Part shown: piece after piece, positions 60,856-64,000 of the stretch
Layout of the letters: every line of letters starts with the position of its first letter
Position numbering within the stretch: position 1 is the stretch's first letter
From: CAWCWN01 sp963799245
Lineage (GTDB): Bacteria; Chloroflexota; Ktedonobacteria; Ktedonobacterales; Ktedonobacteraceae
Direction: 5' to 3'
Length of the DNA stretch: 64,000 nt
NCBI GenBank assembly: GCA_963799245.1
Contig: CAWCWN010000003.1
Location: 1,984,001-2,048,000, forward strand
Made by a program: the position numbers and the translations under genes
Notes under the pieces: model-generated
Database searches by the model: none
What the model saw: the letters and a program-made list of their open reading frames with translations, nothing else
Told to the model about the DNA's origin: nothing

Positions 60856-62310
60856 ATGGTGCAAAACACACCAATAACCGTGGCATACGGGGATGGCATC
60901 GGGCCAGAAATCATGGAAGCCACCCTCCATATCATAAAAGCAGCGGGGGCACGTATCGAAATTGAGCCTATCGAAGTGGGGGAGAAAGTCTATTTGCGTG
61001 GCATCAGCGCAGGTATTGAGCCAAGCGCCTGGGAATCTCTGCAGCGCACGAGGGTATTTCTGAAAGCGCCCATCACGACTCCTCAAGGTGGCGGGTACAA
61101 GAGCCTCAACGTCACCACCCGCGTAATGTTGGGGCTCTATGCCAATGTGCGACCCTGTGTTTCTTACTATCCGTTTGTCGATACCAAGCATCCCGACATG
61201 GATGTGGTCATTATTCGTGAGAACGAGGAAGACCTCTATACCGGCATTGAATATCGCCAGACGCATGATATGGTGGAGAGCCTGAAACTGATTAGTCGTC
61301 CCGGCTCCGAAAAGATCGTACGTTACGCCTTCGAGTACGCTCAAAGTCACAATCGTAAGAAGGTTACCTGCTTCATCAAAGATAATATTATGAAGCTGAC
61401 CGATGGCCTGTTCCACCGTGTCTTCAACGAGATCGCCATGGAATATCCCGATATTCCGAATGAAAGCTGGATCGTCGATATCGGTTCAGCGAAACTGGCC
61501 GACACACCGGAGGCATTCGACGTGATTGTCTTGCCGAACCTGTATGGTGATATTCTTTCTGACGTGGCAGCGCAGATCGCCGGTTCGGTGGGCCTGGCCG
61601 GCTCCGCTAATATCGGCGACCGCTGCGCGATGTTCGAGGCTATTCATGGTTCTGCTCCGCGGCGCGCGGGCCAGAATCTGGCCAACCCCTCTGGTTTACT
61701 GCTCGCGGCGGTGATGATGCTGGTTCACATCAATCAACTGGATGTCGCAACACTCGTGCACAATGCCTGGCTACGTACCGTTGAGGACGGCATTCACACC
61801 TACGATATTTATGTAGAGAGTGTGAGCAAGGCGAAGGTTGGCACAAAAGAGTTCGCGGATGCCGTCATCGCTCGTCTTGGTCAGGGGCCACATATGCTCA
61901 GGTCAGTTCGTTATACTTCAGCGCCGACACATATTACTGATAAACATGTGAGCACATCCTCGTTTTCCGAGAAGAAGGACCTGGTGGGGGTAGATGTCTT
62001 CCTGGATTGGCATAACGGAAGTCCAGAGGAATTGGGCGAGAGCATTAAGAAGGTGAGCGGTCATGTCCTCGAGTTGAAGATGATTACGAACCGTGCAGCC
62101 AGGGTGTGGCCGGAGGGCTTTCCCGAAACGTTCTGTACGGATCACTGGCGCTGCCGTTTCATGGCACCTCATGCTGGCGCTACAATCAGCCATGCGCAGG
62201 TTATCGCACTTCTTCAGCACATAGAGGACGCAGGCTTTGACTTCATCAAGCTTGAGAACCTGTACAATTTCAATGGTCATCCGGCGTACTCGGCGGTACA
62301 GGGCGAATAG
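60856..62310 (+). CDS. icd: NADP-type isocitrate dehydrogenase, Thermus-like long form
   Basis: 484 residues, the long subtype (about 480-500) of isocitrate dehydrogenase that decarboxylates isocitrate to 2-oxoglutarate in the TCA cycle. YGDGIGPEIMEA start, ANVRPCVSYYPFVDT, VIIRENEEDLYTGIEYRQ, catalytic NIMKLTDGLFHRVF and FDVIVLPNLYGDILSDVAAQ, GSAPRRAGQNLANP. A C-terminal extension of about 150 residues is typical of this subtype. AGGGAGG is upstream. Follows adk, precedes carbonic anhydrase by 21 nt. Confidence 0.93.
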   Translation: MVQNTPITVAYGDGIGPEIMEATLHIIKAAGARIEIEPIEVGEKVYLRGISAGIEPSAWESLQRTRVFLKAPITTPQGGGYKSLNVTTRVMLGLYANVRPCVSYYPFVDTKHPDMDVVIIRENEEDLYTGIEYRQTHDMVESLKLISRPGSEKIVRYAFEYAQSHNRKKVTCFIKDNIMKLTDGLFHRVFNEIAMEYPDIPNESWIVDIGSAKLADTPEAFDVIVLPNLYGDILSDVAAQIAGSVGLAGSANIGDRCAMFEAIHGSAPRRAGQNLANPSGLLLAAVMMLVHINQLDVATLVHNAWLRTVEDGIHTYDIYVESVSKAKVGTKEFADAVIARLGQGPHMLRSVRYTSAPTHITDKHVSTSSFSEKKDLVGVDVFLDWHNGSPEELGESIKKVSGHVLELKMITNRAARVWPEGFPETFCTDHWRCRFMAPHAGATISHAQVIALLQHIEDAGFDFIKLENLYNFNGHPAYSAVQGE

Positions 62311-62331
62311 AAGGCAAAGGAATGTATATTC

Positions 62332-62898
62332 ATGCGCGTCGATGACATTCTGTCGCAGAATGAGCGTTTTCTGCAGCAGACTCGCTTGCCGCTTGTCGGA
62401 CATGCGCCGCGTAAGCAACTGGCGCTTGTAACCTGTATGGACTGCCGCCTGGTGCAGATGTTCGAGCAGGCTCTTGGCCTGGAACGCGGTGATGTACTGG
62501 AGTTACGTACTGCGGGGGCCACTATCTCCGAACCCGAGAGGGCGGCAGGCGCGAACGACCTGATTCGCTCGCTCGCCGGCGGCATTTACCTGCTGGGCGT
62601 GCGAGAAGTCATGGTTATTGGTCACACTCAATGTGGACTGGCGCACGCCGACTCCGCTGCGCTTGTCGCTAGCATGCAAGCTCTGGGGGTCGATCCTCAG
62701 CAGTTGATCGAGCAGGAAAGGCTGGGCGATAAACAGGGCCTTATGCGCTGGCTGGGTGCTTTTAACGATGTGCATGTCAATGTGCGCGAGGTCACGAGCG
62801 TCATTCGCAGCAGCCCTTATCTTCCCAGGCTCCCGGTGCACGGGCTTGTAATTGACATTAACACCGGCAAGCTTGAAATGGTGGACAGGAGAGCCTGA
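62332..62898 (+). CDS. Beta-class carbonic anhydrase
   Basis: 188-residue zinc enzyme interconverting CO2 and bicarbonate. Zinc ligands and active-site residues are C35, D37 and R39 (VTCMDCRL), with H98 and C101 (GHTQCGL), the beta-class layout. It is 21 nt downstream of icd, so the two are likely co-transcribed. The next gene is a biotin-dependent carboxylase subunit, which uses bicarbonate. Confidence 0.93.
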   Translation: MRVDDILSQNERFLQQTRLPLVGHAPRKQLALVTCMDCRLVQMFEQALGLERGDVLELRTAGATISEPERAAGANDLIRSLAGGIYLLGVREVMVIGHTQCGLAHADSAALVASMQALGVDPQQLIEQERLGDKQGLMRWLGAFNDVHVNVREVTSVIRSSPYLPRLPVHGLVIDINTGKLEMVDRRA

Positions 62899-63084
62899 AA
62901 CCGCCTGTGATACAATATGCTGTATAGGTATTGTTCACCAAACGAGGCCATTCCTCTAGTGCTTATATCCATGACCTGAACAGCTTGCTTGCGCAGTTGC
63001 GGACAAATACTCACGCCCAGCTGGCCAACATCTTCTGGCAGGCTATTCTGAGCAGCCGCTAAACATCTGAGATATACCCGTGAT

Positions 63085-63115
63085 TAGACACTCTGCTGCC
63101 ATCCATGCTATACTT
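63085..63115 (+). promoter_or_regulatory. Promoter of the carboxylase beta-subunit gene
   Basis: TTAGAC and TATACT 19 bp apart with an extended TGC before the -10. Predicted start near 63122, leader about 70 nt. Confidence 0.55.
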
Positions 63116-63190
63116 TCTTGTAACAGGCACTTATTCAAGTCCATAAACAACGTTATGTATTATCCAGATGTAGCGACGGAGACAAAGTAA

Positions 63191-64000
63191 ATGACCACAG
63201 GTGAACGTACTCCACAGGAACCCCCGGGTCTCAAAGGCACGCAGGAGAAGGTCGAGGAACTGCAGCGCATGAAGGCCCAGGCGGTGCTTGGAGGTGGAGT
63301 CAAGCGTATTGAGTCTCAGCATAAAAAAGGCAAATTGACGGCTCGCGAGCGGCTCGAACTTCTGCTGGATGCAGATACCTTCAATGAGCTGGATATGTTT
63401 GTTACCCATCGTTCCACGGATTTTGGCCTGGATGATCAGAAGATCCCGGGCGATGGTGTGGTTACAGGCTATGGGCAGATCGACGGTCGCCTTGTGTACA
63501 TCTTCTCGCAGGATTTTACCGTTTTTGGCGGCTCACTCTCCGAGGCTCATGCTGAGAAGATCTGCAAGGTTATGGACCTGGCCATGAAGAATGGGGCGCC
63601 GGTGATCGGCCTGAATGACTCCGGAGGAGCGCGCATCCAGGAGGGTGTTGTGAGCCTTGGCGCGTACGCCGATATTTTTCTCCGCAATACGCTGGCATCT
63701 GGCGTTGTGCCGCAGATCTCGGCCATTATGGGCCCCTGCGCCGGGGGCGCGGTCTATTCGCCGGCCATCACCGATTTTATTTTCATGGTCGAGCAGACGA
63801 GTTATATGTTTGTGACCGGGCCTAATGTATTGAAGACCGTCACGCATGAGGACGTCTCCTTTGAGGACCTGGGCGGCGCCATGGTTCACAACAGCAGGAG
63901 CGGCGTGGCCCATTTCTCCTGTCCGGGCGAGGCCGAGTGTATCCGTATGATACGCGAGTTGATGAGCTATATACCTTCCAATAACATGGAGGATTTACCG
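63191..64000 (+). CDS. Acyl-CoA (propionyl/acetyl) carboxylase beta subunit, 3' end cut by window
   Basis: 270 residues seen, incomplete. Carboxyltransferase subunit moving CO2 from biotin to acyl-CoA. It matches the PccB/AccD5 type: ARERLELLLDADTF, GDGVVTGYGQIDGRLVYIFSQDFTVFGGSLSEAH, LNDSGGARIQEGVVSLG, and MGPCAGGAVYSPA oxyanion loop. The frame is still open at 64000. Substrate specificity cannot be told. GGAG precedes the ATG at 63191. Confidence 0.93.
   Translation, partial: MTTGERTPQEPPGLKGTQEKVEELQRMKAQAVLGGGVKRIESQHKKGKLTARERLELLLDADTFNELDMFVTHRSTDFGLDDQKIPGDGVVTGYGQIDGRLVYIFSQDFTVFGGSLSEAHAEKICKVMDLAMKNGAPVIGLNDSGGARIQEGVVSLGAYADIFLRNTLASGVVPQISAIMGPCAGGAVYSPAITDFIFMVEQTSYMFVTGPNVLKTVTHEDVSFEDLGGAMVHNSRSGVAHFSCPGEAECIRMIRELMSYIPSNNMEDLP

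Noticed and set aside
1..64000. tRNA genes, CRISPR arrays and prophage genes
   Set aside because: Scanned for T-arm-like motifs, regular spaced repeats and phage structural genes and found none; RusA is the only phage-type gene.

Overview
The window reads as a chromosomal segment of a Chloroflexota bacterium, most likely of the class Ktedonobacteria. This is inferred from gene content and style, not from a database match. The DNA is GC-rich and dense with housekeeping genes. Several families seen here are typical of Chloroflexota and Actinobacteria: a DUF3090 protein, a MutL-like ATPase beside a zinc-ribbon protein, and a CXXC zinc-ribbon protein beside rpsU. There is no prophage, CRISPR array, rRNA or recognisable tRNA. 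The only mobile element is a decayed IS607-type unit with an intact TnpB.

Layout: 2-4651 holds rlmN (5' end cut by the window), rpmB on the opposite strand, an Asp23/Gls24 protein, and the fatty-acid kinase pair FakA and DegV/FakB. 4652-5665 is a two-gene module of a small protein ending in Gly-Gly and an overlapping membrane-anchored protein. 5816-7422 (minus) holds a DUF3090 protein and a 2-hydroxyacid dehydrogenase. 7669-15240 is a complete F-type ATP synthase operon, atpI-B-E-F-H-A-G-D-C, with its own promoter and terminator. 15271-18190 holds a secreted TPM-domain protein and gpmI. A cluster of four perfect DnaA boxes follows at 18285-18357. 18362-22794 (minus) is a three-gene operon: zinc-ribbon/LPxWL scaffold, MutL-like ATPase and KOW-like protein.

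23039-31749 carries RusA, a DUF92 membrane protein, a frameshifted Tic20/DUF4870-like gene, a zinc-ribbon protein with rpsU, holA, an MFS transporter, a CvpA protein and hflX. 31848-36394 has a soluble GAF chemoreceptor-like protein, a response regulator, an M55 peptidase, a membrane protein and upp. The IS607 remnant sits directly upstream of upp. 38154-42570 holds a DUF503 gene and a tightly coupled glycan cluster: TagA-like glycosyltransferase, heptose-kinase-like and nucleotidyltransferase genes, and murJ. 42803-48455 holds an ECF sigma factor, a small protein with a hairpin over its ribosome-binding site, phoU, and a minus-strand wall operon of murF, ddl and a dipeptide epimerase. 48798-54371 holds secG, an SGNH-hydrolase lipoprotein overlapping a large FtsX-type permease, and another lipoprotein. 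54368-64000 ends the window with a methyltransferase, the NAD(P)HX repair enzyme, rplI, a CoxG-like protein, an RNase D-like/HEAT fusion, adk, icd, a beta carbonic anhydrase and the start of an acyl-CoA carboxylase beta subunit.

Genes that plausibly work together: FakA with FakB (fatty acid activation); the ATP synthase subunits; murF, ddl, epimerase and MurJ (peptidoglycan); the SGNH hydrolase with the FtsX permease (resembling TesA-YbbP); and icd, carbonic anhydrase and carboxylase (CO2/bicarbonate flow). Several recognisable promoters share an extended -10 element (TGnTATAAT or TGnTATACT), and several junctions carry long perfect hairpins.
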